64,000 nucleotides of DNA, from contig CAMZMU010000107.1 in assembly GCA_947311845.1 (NCBI GenBank), positions 41,010,838 through 41,074,837 of the forward strand, given 5' to 3'. The position numbers were made by a program, and so were the translations under genes. Numbering within the stretch: position 1 is the stretch's first letter; each line of letters opens with the position of its first letter. Below the pieces are notes generated by a model that saw only the letters and a program-made list of their open reading frames with translations, ran no database searches and had not been told where the DNA came from. Below, one piece after another: positions 46,175 through 56,629 of the stretch. Source of the DNA: Poa pratensis (taxonomy: Eukaryota > Streptophyta > Magnoliopsida > Poales > Poaceae).

Positions 46175-46528
46175 TCAAATGCCGGTGGCCCGGAAGAGCC
46201 GCATGAGGCCGAAGGTGACGCCCATGGCGGCGAGCCCGCCCACCACCACCCTGGCGCAGGACCTGACCACGGGCGCCCGTCCCAGCACAGCCCCGACGTA
46301 CCCGAACGCGGCCAGCGCCAGAGTCGCCACGGCCACCACGACGGCCACCCTCATCCTGTACCCGACGATGAACCCGGCCGCCAGCAGCGGCAGCAGCGCG
46401 CCCACGGAGAACGCCAGTGCAGACGCCGCAGCTGCCTGGGACGGGCTCGGCAGTGCCCTCTCCTCCTCGCCCCCGCGCTTGCCGGCGCGGTTCAGCTGCG
46501 CGATCTCCACGTCTCGCTGGGAGCAGAT
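46175..46528 (-). pseudogene. Truncated vacuolar iron transporter homolog (VTL copy 2, C-terminal half)
   Basis: About 117 residues align without breaks to the C-terminal part of the intact copies, from CSQRDVEIAQL through ASALAFSVGALLPLLAAG to VTFGLMRLFRATGI and the stop. The first 90 or so residues, including two membrane segments and the GANDGLVS signature, are missing. The upstream sequence at 46529 is unrelated, although the frame stays open for another 56 codons. The end GYRMRVAVVVAVATLA is closer to copy 3 than to copy 1. A transporter without its first helices is not expected to work. Confidence 0.9.
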
Positions 46529-47469
46529 GGGCCCTGGCCCAAGATTGTAGATGGTCTCGACCCAAGAAAAAATAACATGCATCGGTGCACCCGGGCACGT
46601 GGCGCACATCCGGCAGCAGGTTTGTGGTGGACCTGATCTCTCATCTTCTCCGCTCACGCTCAGGTCTCTTTGCATCCTCCAAAAGAAAATGACCATCTGT
46701 CTTCGTTGACTTGCGGTACTAGCTGCAAGTGCTTCTCAGTCTCATCGGCTGTTAGGCTCATCGCCGGCCAACGGCTCACTTCCTGCACTGCAGGCCGCAA
46801 CGGCTCTCCACGAGGATTTATTTATTCGAATTATCATGGCTTGATCTATCATCCACCCTCAGCCATAGCTGGATTTTCCAGATAAGAATCATGTTGATTT
46901 TTAGTACTCCCGTCGGATTGTTAATAAACACAGTTCAAGATTTAATCATGAAAAATATTCACACCTTGATCTCAGAAACGTAACCAATAACTATCAAGGA
47001 AACCAAACTGAAGATCTGAATCACACAGAACAATTGGCCAAGTCCGTCGTAATTTGCTTATGCATGGTCTGTACGATGGACTCTTACAGCAGACTGCTCA
47101 ATGACTACACGTCGCGGCGAGACGCCAACGAGTGTGCGTGTAGCTGCTCCATTGAGGGGTGTGCTCGGATCCAGGTCGCTAGGAACTCGCGCAGCAATTT
47201 CACCGTCGAAGTGCTCACCTCCTCATCGGCGCCAATGGCGGCTAGCGGCGGCCGGTCGTGTGGCGGCGCGTTTGAAGGCCTCTTACAATTAGGCTCATTA
47301 TTTTTTCCAGTTAATCACAGTTCATGGGCTTCTTGGGCTTAATCTCGGGCGCCATATCTCAACCGTTTAATCAAATCATACTACCCCTCCCCTGGACCAG
47401 TAAAAGGTACCATAGAATTTGCCGGGTGTTATATTGATTGCTTAGATTTTGCTACTACGAGTGATTGAT
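46529..47469. other. Unrelated sequence replacing the 5' half of VTL copy 2
   Basis: No recognisable gene. The plus-strand frame 47034-47342 (102 codons) has no family resemblance. This DNA separates the truncated VTL from its conserved distal upstream segment, so it marks an insertion or rearrangement. Confidence 0.4.
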
Positions 47470-47735
47470 CACTATGGGGAGTAACTTAGACTAGTAGCAT
47501 GCATATGTTACTACTCTAAGTTACTACCTCCATAGTGGGAGTAACATGTTTGTAGTGTCATATTTAATAGGCTATACACTCATTTTGCCTCGAAATGTGT
47601 GATGTTACGGTAACATAGCTAGTTACCACAACCATCTCTCTCCTCATTAATTACCCGCCACATCAGATTTTTTGCCTACGTGACATTGATGTTACTTCTC
47701 ATGTTACTCCCATTGGAACTAGTCTTAGTGAAGCC
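47470..47735. mobile_element. MITE-like element (GGGAGTAAC family)
   Basis: ATGGGGAGTAACTTAGACTA near 47474 and GTTACTCCCATTGGAACTAG near 47703 are imperfect inverted copies, and GTAACATG and CATGTTAC motifs recur between them. This resembles a frequent Triticeae MITE, but I could not place exact termini or a target duplication. Confidence 0.45.
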
Positions 47736-47739
47736 AAGA

Positions 47740-48450
47740 AGGAATATTTGTGTGCTTAATTGGGAAATGGCATCTAGCTATTGCTAGACATATTTACTCT
47801 GTCGACGTGTTTACTTGTCAAGAATCAAATACAGTAAATCACGAATAGCCAGATCAGGTGCATCGTCTTCAGTTTAGTTCACGAAACCGAGAGAATATAG
47901 TTGTGTGTGCATCTTCAGTTCAGTTCCCTTTTGTCTTATAAGAAATGAGAGAGAAATTCGATTTAAAAAGAGAGGAAAGGTAAATTGCATGCATGCATGC
48001 ATTCCTCTCGTGTCGAGACTGTTCTCGTCCCTTTCTGTCCAAACAAAATAATAAAAAGAGTAGGAATATGTTGCTTTGAGCGGACAAGAAACTTTGAAGA
48101 GAAGATGACAAGAGAGAACACACATCATCCGGGCTCTACAAGAAAACAAATTCCTGATCACACAAAACAAAAGCATGTCATAATAAATATATATAAATAA
48201 ACAAACAAATAAACAGGTCAACACATTAGGCCCACGTACTCGATTCACGAGATCAAAATATTTCTCAGTCAGAGTGAGTGCTGAATAGGCGGGCACCAAG
48301 AATTGGGGAGTAGCCGTCTTACGTCCGTAGTATTTGGGAGAAAATTAGAGGAAAGTGAGGGATAAGCATGCACTCCACGCTCCTAATCTCTCTTTATGTC
48401 ATCTCAATCGATCAATCTGGCCTAGCTTTGCGCGGTGGGCTCGCTTTGTT
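47740..48450 (-). repeat. Distal upstream segment of VTL copy 2
   Basis: On the minus strand it follows the landmarks of 35105-35960 and 53650-54375: GCGAGCCCAC, ACATAAAGAGAGATTAGGAG, AATTCTTGGTGCCC, CATGCATGCATGCA (47986-48002) and GGAAATGGCATCTAGCTA. It shows that this copy was once a full-length unit. Confidence 0.7.
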
Positions 48451-48645
48451 TCTCTTTTGAGGTATATACACTTTTAGTCTCACAACTACCTCTTCTTTTT
48501 TCTCTCTGCTCCTCCTTGATGATTTTGGTCATTTTATTTTTTTAATCTTGTGTTAGTTCACATTGTTATAGTAGCTCCCTCTTTCCATGTTTTCATGGCG
48601 TTCTGTTTTACGTGATGAACTTTTGATTGCTAACTTTATCAACAA
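48451..48645. other. Spacer left of the Helitron
   Basis: No feature seen. It ends in A at 48645, the Helitron insertion point. Confidence 0.3.
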
Positions 48646-49881
48646 CTAGTGAACGTGCACGTGCAACGCACGTCTCACAGTTTATTATATAAATATGTCT
48701 GTTTGAATCTATATTTTTCACGGTTTCATGATACAAAACTGAAATCGGACAAATATCTGCTGAGAAGTACTCCATGTGCATGTACACGCACGTTTTGACC
48801 AAGGAAAAAATACAATTTCTATATTATTATACAATGTTGCTATCCTATATATACTAAGCAAATACATATATGTGCTGCGGGTGACAAATAAAATATCACT
48901 GAATTTTATTTTTCATGATACTTTGTGAACCAGAATATATTTATTACAAGACATATTCATCACAAACGTGGAGTAATTCAGTACTCCAAAATGAAATAGT
49001 AATCACCCAACTGTATTTGAAGTCTGGCCAAGTTGCAGATTCTTCAGTTGCAGGGGTCTCCTCGCAAGGTTCAGACACAGAGCTCCGGAGATCTTCGGGT
49101 TTTATGGTTGTTTCTAGGTTGTTCTATGTGTTCCTGGTTCTTTGTGTTTGTGCTAGGTGTCCTTGTATGGGTCAAGAACTTTGTACTTATTTCGTGATTT
49201 GAATACAAGTACTTTCTCAAAAACATAACATAAGCACCAGCATTTTCGAAAGAATTTCAATTTCTTATTTATATTTGTTTTAATACAAAAATAAAAGTCA
49301 GGTTAGAGAACTCCACTAAAACATCTGTATACAAATAAGGCATGGGTTGACATCAAGAGGTGCTGTATTTTGTACAGCACAGCAAGAAAAAATTATGTGC
49401 AACATGTATTTGTATCTACATAGTTAAATCATTTCTCTTCTAACTCCTAGTGTATAAACCATTTTGATGGCCTTCCGATGTGGCAGTTGATGAACAACAA
49501 ACACCGATATCACCCACACCAAATAAGAAAATTTGCAAGCAGCGCTTACGGATTGTTGAAACGTTTTTAAAGAATGAAGCATTTTAGCCAAGTGAAAGAC
49601 CATGTATTCCCTCTTTAAGATTTGGCTCTTGTTAAGCACAAAGCCATGAAGAAAACAATAAGCAAGCAAAAGGCAGGGAAAGAAAGCTGCTTACAGGAAA
49701 ATTCTCGGATTGGAGACACCGCACCCCAAGAATCCTCCGCCTGATCACCACTCAATCCACAGCCCATGAAAATTTCTAATCAATCTAACTTAGTAATCAG
49801 AAAAAGATCATATGTTAGCTCATTTTCACTCTACTGCCGGTCACCACGGACGCTGCAAGAACTCGGCCCCTCTTCCCTCCG

Positions 49882-50103
49882 TCAGTTGAGCGGGAAGCAT
49901 GTGTCGTCGCCGCCGGAGTAATAGAGGAAATTTGCATAAGCAGCGGCGTAGTGCGCGTTGCTGGGGTCGGCCGCGATGGCCTCCTGGTATGTCTCCTCTG
50001 CCGCCTCGTCGTTCCGCGCCTTCCACAGGAACATCGCATACCAGTTCAGCGCCTCCGCGTCCGTCGGCTCCACCCACACCGCTCTCTCGAGTAGTGCTCC
50101 GCC
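49882..50103 (-). pseudogene. TPR-repeat protein, captured last exon
   Basis: After an AG acceptor at 50104-50105 the exon reads GGALLERAVWVEPTDAEALN, WYAMFLWKARNDEAAEETYQ, EAIAADPSNAHYAAAYANFL and ends YYSGGDDTCFPLN with a stop. The A..L/Y..F/W..D.A.....EAI..DP.N pattern is that of tetratricopeptide helices. Plant proteins with this ending are known only as TPR-like or uncharacterised. It is part of the Helitron cargo. Confidence 0.7.
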
Positions 50104-50159
50104 CTGCGATTAACAGAGACATATATTTTCAGTGACTGACCATGCTAAAAATAAACGAA

Positions 50160-50574
50160 GAGCTTCGCTGTCGATTAGTCGAGCAGCTGGTGGCATACAG
50201 TTTGTGATCGTTCCGCGTGAGGTAGAGAAGCTGGGCGGCGAGGATGAGCGAGTTGTTGGGCTCCTCGGACACGACCCCAGGTCATAACTCTGCCCCGTCC
50301 GCTCGTACTCGGCGACGTCCTCTGTCTCCATACTGCCATGACCGGCGCGGCGAGGTTCCCCAGCACGATTCGGCCGGCGGGTGCAGGGGACTCGACACCG
50401 TATCGGCCGCAGCGTGCAAGGTAGCGCGGCACACGCGGGGCGGCGGTCTCGGGCTTCGGTGGCTTCTCGGATGCAGCGTGGAGCTACTCGCCACGCATCT
50501 CCTAGACTAGCAGCCGGAGCCGAGCGTCGCGGCCAAGCTGCGGAGGCTACGACGCCTCCTCGTCGGAGCGCCAC
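50160..50574 (-). pseudogene. TPR-repeat protein, captured upstream exon with frameshift
   Basis: One frame gives METEDVAEYERTGQSYDL. A different frame continues VVSEEPNNSLILAAQLLYLT and RNDHKLYAT before the AG-exon junction. Both fit the same TPR protein, so a one-base shift near 50275-50285 breaks it. The more upstream part (EKPPKPETAAPRVPRYLA) also has stops. This supports captured, decaying cargo. Confidence 0.65.
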
Positions 50575-50987
50575 CTCCTCAAGATGCTCTCGAGCAGGAC
50601 AAACTGGACGCGGTATTTGCCGGCGTCGGGATGAAATCGTGGCCTAGCTAGATCTGTAAGGAGAGCGGTGGGGACGGCTGGGGCTGGGAGTGTGACGGAG
50701 AGGGACGGTAGCGTCCATACGGACCATGTGAGCAGTGGCGTGGAGTATGCATTTTCTTTTTTTTTAGCGTTTTTCTTTTTGACAATCCTTTGTAATTAAC
50801 CATAAAACGAAAAGGTGGTGGCAATTTGATTGTATTATGTGGTTTGGTGGGAGGGCAAAACCGTCCAAACCGGACAATGTTGAGTTGTCAAATATTGGGA
50901 CGATCTGGGCCGTTTGATTGGATATTGAACGGTCCAGATTTAAAGTATCTATAGACAACAAGTTTGTTCTTTTAATAGTAGTATAGA

Positions 50988-51454
50988 TACATGATCAATG
51001 GTTCATACAATTATATCACCGAAAACTTTTTTGAATGCGAATGCACACTCATTGGTATATAATTTTTGTAGCATGTAGCATATGTTTTATTTGTCAAATC
51101 TATAATAAATGTTGCATACAGTTATTATTTTTTGTTAATGAAAGAGTAGCTAATAAGATCTTGAACATCAGATATATACCTAAGGGCGATCACGTTGCAG
51201 ATGAGTGTACTAAACCGCTTTCAGTAAGACAACCTGAAGATCTTCGACTCAATGTCAACTTAGATAAGTTGTGATTGAGAGGGAGAGGGATACATGGAAC
51301 ACTCTTGATTAACTTAGTGGCGTATGAGCATCGCCAGCACCCAAAACATGAAAGACTCCACATCACTCTGTTACAAGCTGTACGTTTAAAAACTGAAAAC
51401 TCGACAAAGTTCCCTCGTCGACGGTTTTCTCAAGCGTTCTCGATCTCGATCATG
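50988..51454. other. Intergenic DNA 3' of VTL copy 3
   Basis: No supported gene. A short plus-strand frame at 51120-51274 (KILNIRYIPKGDHVADECTK, then PLSVRQPEDLRLNVNLDKL) resembles the C-terminal end of copia polyproteins (ADI.TK-like, H.ADE.TK). It is probably a small Ty1/copia RNase H remnant. Confidence 0.45.
51118..51274 (+). pseudogene. Ty1/copia RNase H C-terminal scrap
   Basis: NKILNIRYIPKGDHVADECT then KPLSVRQPEDLRLNVNLDKL and a stop. In copia elements the polyprotein ends with an I.Y.P....ADI.TKPL......LR..L pattern. The match is short but ordered, and it is followed directly by GAGAGGGAG, like the polypurine tract that follows copia pol. No LTR was recognised nearby. Confidence 0.55.
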
Positions 51455-52072
51455 TCACATGACGGTGGCCCGGAAGAGACGCATGAGGCCGAAGGTAACG
51501 CCCATGGCAGCGATCCCGCCCACCACCACCCTCGCGCACGACTTGGCCACGGGAGCCCGTCCCAGCACGGCCCCGACGTACCCAAACGCGGCCAGAGCCA
51601 GCGTCGCCACGGCCACCACCACGGCCACCCTCATCCTGTACCCCACGATGAACCCGGCAGCCAGCAGCGGCAGCAGGGCGCCCACGGAGAAGGCCAGCGC
51701 CGAGGCGGCCGCCGCCTGGGCGGGGCTCGGCAGGGCACGCTCCTCGTCGCCACCGCGCTTGCCGTCTCGGTCTAGCTGCGCGAGCTCGACGTCCCGCTGG
51801 GAGCAGACGGAGACGTACTCCCCGATGGCCATGCTGCACGCCCCTGCCAGCAGGCCCGCGAACCCGGACACCACCATGGCGCGCACGTCGTGCTTCACCG
51901 CGCTTACGCCCAGCATCAGGGACGCCGTGGAGACCAGCCCGTCGTTCGCGCCCAGCACCGCCGCGCGCAGCCAGTTGGCCCGCCCCGCGAAGTCCACGTC
52001 GTCCGAGCCGGAGTCGCACTTCATCACCGCCGGGTTCTCGGCGTCAACCAGCTTGGCGTCGTTCACGGCCAT
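51455..52072 (-). CDS. Vacuolar iron transporter homolog (VTL), copy 3
   Basis: 205 residues from ATG at 52072 (GGCCATGG context), single exon, no breaks. It has the same five-helix CCC1/VIT1 layout as the gene at 37195-37815, with GANDGLVSTASLMLGVSAVK and MAIGEYVSVCSQRDVELAQL. Differences are concentrated at the N-terminus (MAVNDAKLVDAENPAVMKCD) and in the fourth helix (GYRMRVAVVV). The likely role is iron loading of the vacuole. An in-frame ATG at 52150 would add 26 residues that also exist upstream of copy 1, but the shorter start fits the family. A TATA box is at 52168-52173 (minus strand). The two intact copies point away from the 14 kb of mobile elements between them and are not a simple tandem pair. 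Confidence 0.9.
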   Translation of the reverse strand: MAVNDAKLVDAENPAVMKCDSGSDDVDFAGRANWLRAAVLGANDGLVSTASLMLGVSAVKHDVRAMVVSGFAGLLAGACSMAIGEYVSVCSQRDVELAQLDRDGKRGGDEERALPSPAQAAAASALAFSVGALLPLLAAGFIVGYRMRVAVVVAVATLALAAFGYVGAVLGRAPVAKSCARVVVGGIAAMGVTFGLMRLFRATVM

Positions 52073-54375
52073 GGTGCCTGTGAATGAGATCGTTAGACGT
52101 GGAGTGATGGAGATGGTGGTGTGTGGAGGCAGGAGTAGTGTGGCGGACACACGCTCCGTTGCCGTGATTTATAGTGGATCCCAGGGGGTTCTGTCTTGTC
52201 TATCTGTGTGTGAGCGTTGCGTGTGGTGTGGGCATGCCGCTCCGGCTTTTCCCAGCTTTCATGCCGCTCCGGCTAGTGCGTACATGCCGCCATGCCATTT
52301 GACACCTGATCTCCCTTTGTCAATCCGGTATTGCGCGCGCGCGTGGCCACCACGAGCATTCCCCATAGATTAATCCATCAGCCGTGCTTGCTGAGTGTAC
52401 ATCATAGCAAAACAGTCTACTCTACGTACGACGACGACAGCTTATTTCCTAGGAGAATTAGGTCGTTGGAAAATCTTACCACATATGGTGAGATCATCCA
52501 TGTCCAATCTTCAACAGCTGTTGACGAACTCACTTCCTTTTTTATTTTTTGAGGATGATGAATTCATTTCCTCGTGGACAAGGGAACATAGAGGCTGCCA
52601 GGCTGCCTCTGGTAGGACGTTTGTCTACCCATTCCACGCTAAATTTAGCACAATTAATCATCTTTGATTTATCATGTATGCATACGTATACATATACAGA
52701 TACATTTTTTTTAGACAAATGGCTTTATTACTCATAAGTTTGGAGTATTACACCTGGCCTCTACATAACAAATGCACACAGCCGCAAATCAAAGGACAAA
52801 GTATAAGAAGTGCAAGAATAGACGGATTATAATCATCAGAATAATGCAAAACGCCTATGACATAGCAAGCTCATCAGCCTATGGAGCACCAATCTGACGA
52901 TCAAGCGGCCACCCATGTTGTGGTACTCTATACAGATACATATTCTTCATGAATATGAAAGGAAGCTCTGCTCCGACTCTCTAGAGTTTCTGTTACGTAC
53001 GGGGAGCTAGCTGTTCATGTTTGCCAAACTTGTCCTCTGCTAGTGGGCTGGCCTCTACCCCCAGCTATCAGTGCAGGCAGATATGTATGTCACCACCTGC
53101 TTTGTGTGATAGCACGTAAATGTTCACTGAAATGGTGATGATGCTGATGAAACTCTAGAAGAATGGCAAGCCTTATATGTCATCCACTTGGTAGTGTCTA
53201 GTGTGTCTGAAACTCTGAATTCAATTCTCTAGCGAGGGACAAACGAGAAAAGCTACAAAACTTTAGCTGCAGATGAGGCCGACCATTTCCATTTTTTCAA
53301 TACATATGAGAGACATTCAGTTGCAAAGGACGTGGCAGCATGACATTTATTTCGGGACGGGATATATCTTGTCCCTAGCGTGCTATATATGTTCATGTTT
53401 TTTTTTTTTAAACTGATATAGCAACTCTGTTTGTTCTTCTAGCAACTCTGTTCATGTCGCCGGCTATATATAGCAACTCTGTTTGTTCTTCTATAAAGCT
53501 AGCTAACATAGCTGCCATGACGTCCCCCATCTCCTTATCAAGATGGAACCTTATCATCCCAGGCTCTGAGCTACAAATCGCTAGAGTCACTTTAGAAATG
53601 GAATTGCTCCACGTAGCTGACACAAAATGAAAAGAGAGAAACAGCTCACTCAACTCAACAAGCATCTTTGTGTGCTTATTTCGGAAATGGCATCTAGCTA
53701 GATGTCCATTTACTCGATCTGTTGTCGTAGATATTTCTTAAGAACAAAATATATTAATTGCGAATCGACACGTTAAAATGTATCACCATTAATTAAGGAT
53801 AACACATCCCAGTTAGAAAAAAATGAGAGAATTTAGCCTTGCAATGAGAGAAAAATCAAATGCAAGTCATTCGGATTTAAAAAGGAAGAATTACAAAAGA
53901 AAGAAAGGAGTATGTGCATGCAAATTGCATGCATGCATCCCTCTCGTGGAGACTGCTCTCGTCCTTTTTTATCCAAACAAAAGAGATGAATATATTGCTT
54001 TCACCAGACAGGAAACTTTGAAGAGAAGATGACAAGAGAGGACCACACACAAACCCTATCAGCTCTACAAGCAAAAGAAAATTCTGATCGCAACACAAAA
54101 AACCATGATAAAAATAAATATTAGATAAACAAGTCAACGTATGTAGTATATATACTCGATGCATGATGCAATTCCAAGCCAGGACGGCAACGAGTGAGTG
54201 CTGAATCGGCGGACACCAAGAACTGGGGAGAGCAGCCATCAGTACTAGCACGTATTTGTGAGGAAAGTATTTTATTGGGGCAACTGCGGGATAAGCATGC
54301 ACTCCACGCTCCTAAACTCTCTTTATGTTATCTCTATCGATGGACCTAGCCTAAGCAGTGGACTCGCTTTCTTCT
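52073..54375 (-). promoter_or_regulatory. Upstream region of VTL copy 3, conserved with copy 1
   Basis: Proximal sequence to about 52430 matches the region upstream of copy 1 (GTGTCCGCCACACTACT, TATAAATCACGG, GCACGACTGATGGATTAATC and the GCGCGCGC-rich stretch). A TATAAA lies at 52168-52173. Distal landmarks from 53650 to 54375 match 35105-35960, including the TGCATGCATGCAT cluster at 53926-53938, about 1.86 kb before the ATG. A retroposon interrupts at 52706-52928. A duplicated GCAACTCTGTTTGTTCTTCTA occurs at about 53422 and 53474. Confidence 0.65.
52706..52928 (-). mobile_element. Short poly(A) retroposon (SINE-like or LINE 3' fragment) with 13 bp duplication
   Basis: TATACAGATACAT at 52693-52705 is repeated at 52929-52941. 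The insert starts with a T-run on the plus strand (an A-tail on the minus strand) followed by AGACAAATGGCTTTATTACTC, and carries no coding sequence. Long target duplication plus A-tail indicate target-primed insertion. Its family is not identified. Confidence 0.85.
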
Positions 54376-55175
54376 TACTTTGGTCTCTCTTGATGATTTG
54401 TTCGTTTCCCTTTGTTGATCTTTTACTTCATAATGATGCGCTACTAGCTACAGTAGTTAGTTAGTTTTGAGGTCTTTTACATTACATCAGATTGGAAGTA
54501 AAATTGTATTGCCGGCTTGATGCACCAATTTGCTCTGGGCCGTCGCCCCCATTAACCACCGCCGTGCCTCCCTCCCTCCTTCTTGTCGAACCCCCATGCT
54601 GCCCTGGTGCCCCTTACCAAGCGGCACATAGAAAATCCTCCGCCTCACAACTGCCATCGCCGCTTGGCTCCCTCGCCTCCACTGTAATTGAACGTATGGA
54701 AATTAACCTGAAATAGTAGTAGAGCGGTGTTTAAACCGAACTTGTCCTCTGATTTCCAGTTGGGCTGTTACGTTTGCTTTGCTGTTATTCGCCAGGTTTT
54801 TTTTTCCATTTTCGTATACGATTTGGTTAGAGAGAAGAGAAATACTAGAGATCGCCATGCTGGTAAGAACGTCAACAAAAAAATATGTTTACGCTTTTGG
54901 TAGTAGTTGGTAATGGTAGCTAGCTGATTTTCAATCGATGTCCTTTGATTTTCAATCGACATGCTGATTATCTTAGGAGCAACTTAGAATACTACCCCTA
55001 GTTGCTGTAACAAATTCCTGTTTTTATTGGTGAAATTCATCGAGGTAAATGCCTTGTCTTGTCTTCTAACAAACTCAAACAAGGAGCGGAAAGGAGTGGA
55101 AGATTGATTCGTTAGAGGCAAATTTGGTTAAACTCACAATTGTTCAACTTGGATATGGTACTCAATCCTAACTGG
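54376..55175. other. Intergenic DNA
   Basis: No supported gene. The plus-strand frame 54492-54716 is proline-rich and unrecognised. The part adjoining 55175 is the 3' side of the DUF295 gene. Confidence 0.35.
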
Positions 55176-56409
55176 TTATACATGGGAAGGAAAAAGCCAC
55201 ATGGGTGGATGAGCGCCACCCGCTACATAGTACACTACCGATGTGCAGTAGTCGACGTAGTAGCTAGTGATTTCATCTATTTTGTAGTACACACGACGAT
55301 CATTCGAACTCGCGAAGAACTCTTGGGCCTCCTCTAGCACATGATTCTTGTGTGCGTAACATTGATGGTGTGTGTAGTAGATGTGGTTTCTCTGCAAACC
55401 ACCATGACCGCTCGTCGAGATGTGGATTGCCTTGGAGCATGACGGCCCCAATAATAAGGCGTGATCGCCCAAGCTTCTAACCTTTTTCCACGAATACAAG
55501 TGTTGCATGGTCTCGGTGTCCATCTGAATATCAACTAGCTCGAACAACAAGAAATAGAACCCACAGTTCCTTCGCAGTCGACCATGCGGGGCCCGAGGCC
55601 CCCTCACTACCATCACAAGCTTTTCTCCCAGTTCGACAATGTATCTTGAATGTACATCTGGATCGGCCACGCTTCCAACGAAGTAAGCCAATTTGTCCTT
55701 TATGGAAAGCCAGTGGACAACGCTGATCATGAGCACACCGTGTTTGTCCAAGCCGACCTCAAATTTGGCGATTCCCTTGCTATTTTGCACAATGCAATAG
55801 AGCTGGCCTTTGCAGAAGGCGATATCCACGACTGGCTTGCCGATAAATCTCCGTGTCGTCCATCCACTCTCTGGGATGCCAAGCCAGCAGATCACGACTT
55901 CATGCTTGTCGGTAATGGCAGCCAGGATACAACCGCTCGAGTTGGGTGACTCGGAGAATATTACCTTGCGGGTAGCGACACCCGTCCCATGATCTGCCAG
56001 CGGTAGCGCCGCGTGAGCACCGGAGAAGACGTTGATGACACGGAGTGGCGCCTCGTATGCGACCCAACCACCGCAGTGAGAGCCAACAAAGCACTTGCCG
56101 CGCATCTTGCCGACGCCGAGGAGTGAGACGAGCGGGACGATCGTGCCATCTCCAGGACAATAGGCACGCTTCGTCCCGCCAACGCCGTGCGGATCGAGGA
56201 GCAGCCATGGGTGGTCGCGGCGTGGGGGCTGTGTCAACTGTCAACAGGACGACCTGCCACGACGTGCACACTATGGAGAATCGGACGTGGTCGAACGAGG
56301 AGTCCAACCTGGAGAGGACAATGGCTAGGAGATCGTCGGGGAGACTTGCCCACGGCCGCGTCGTCCCCGGCGAGGTCTCTATGCTTGCGGCCATGCCCAA
56401 CGGCTCCAT
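55176..56409 (-). pseudogene. F-box/DUF295 protein gene, frameshifted
   Basis: From ATG 56409 the frame encodes an F-box (WASLPDDLLAIVLSRLDSSF, then VRFSIVCTSWQVV). At about 56215-56237 homology moves to another frame, which continues PPRRDHPWLLLDPHG and CYxx-like pieces such as GKCFVGSHCGGWVAY, VICWLGIPESGW and VVDIAFCKGQLYCIV, and ends SYYVDYCTSVVYYV and MWLFPSHV near 55176. This is the order of grass F-box proteins with a C-terminal DUF295 beta-propeller (about 410 residues in total), presumed SCF ubiquitin ligase substrate receptors. Apart from the single shift it is intact and single-exon, so a recent mutation or an assembly indel are both possible. Confidence 0.8.
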
Positions 56410-56629
56410 CTTGTTTTGCGATCGGGATTAGTAGAGATCGCGATCGGCGGAAACCCTATTTATCGCCTTTGGCGAGTTGGAGTTCTGACTCGCCTACAGG
56501 GATTCGCAAGGTGGGCCGGCCCATCATCACCGGAGGGATGTAATAAAAGAATCGCGTGAAGGGAGCTTGGGATTCGAACTCGGTATCTGCACGTACGTGG
56601 TTCCTGTTTTTATTCTCGTTTCTAAGCCA
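56410..56629. promoter_or_regulatory. 5' flank of the DUF295 gene
   Basis: Presumed promoter side on the minus strand. CGATAAATAGGG (minus strand, around 56457-56468) could serve as a TATA element. It ends in the low-complexity array. Confidence 0.35.

Larger units (their letters stand above)
48646..50987 (-). mobile_element. Helitron with both termini, carrying TPR gene fragments (2342 bp)
   Basis: Read on the minus strand, the 5' end is A|TCTATACTACTATTAAAAG (50987 downward) and the 3' end is an ACGTGCGTTGCACGTGC hairpin, nine or ten bases, then CTAG|T (48646-48649). Host A and T flank it, the expected insertion between A and T. It has no Rep/helicase. It carries exon pieces of a TPR-repeat gene (49882-50574) in the same orientation. 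Near 49080-49225 there is a stretch ending GAATACAAGTACTTTCTC like the tail of the retroposon at 41240. Confidence 0.88.
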
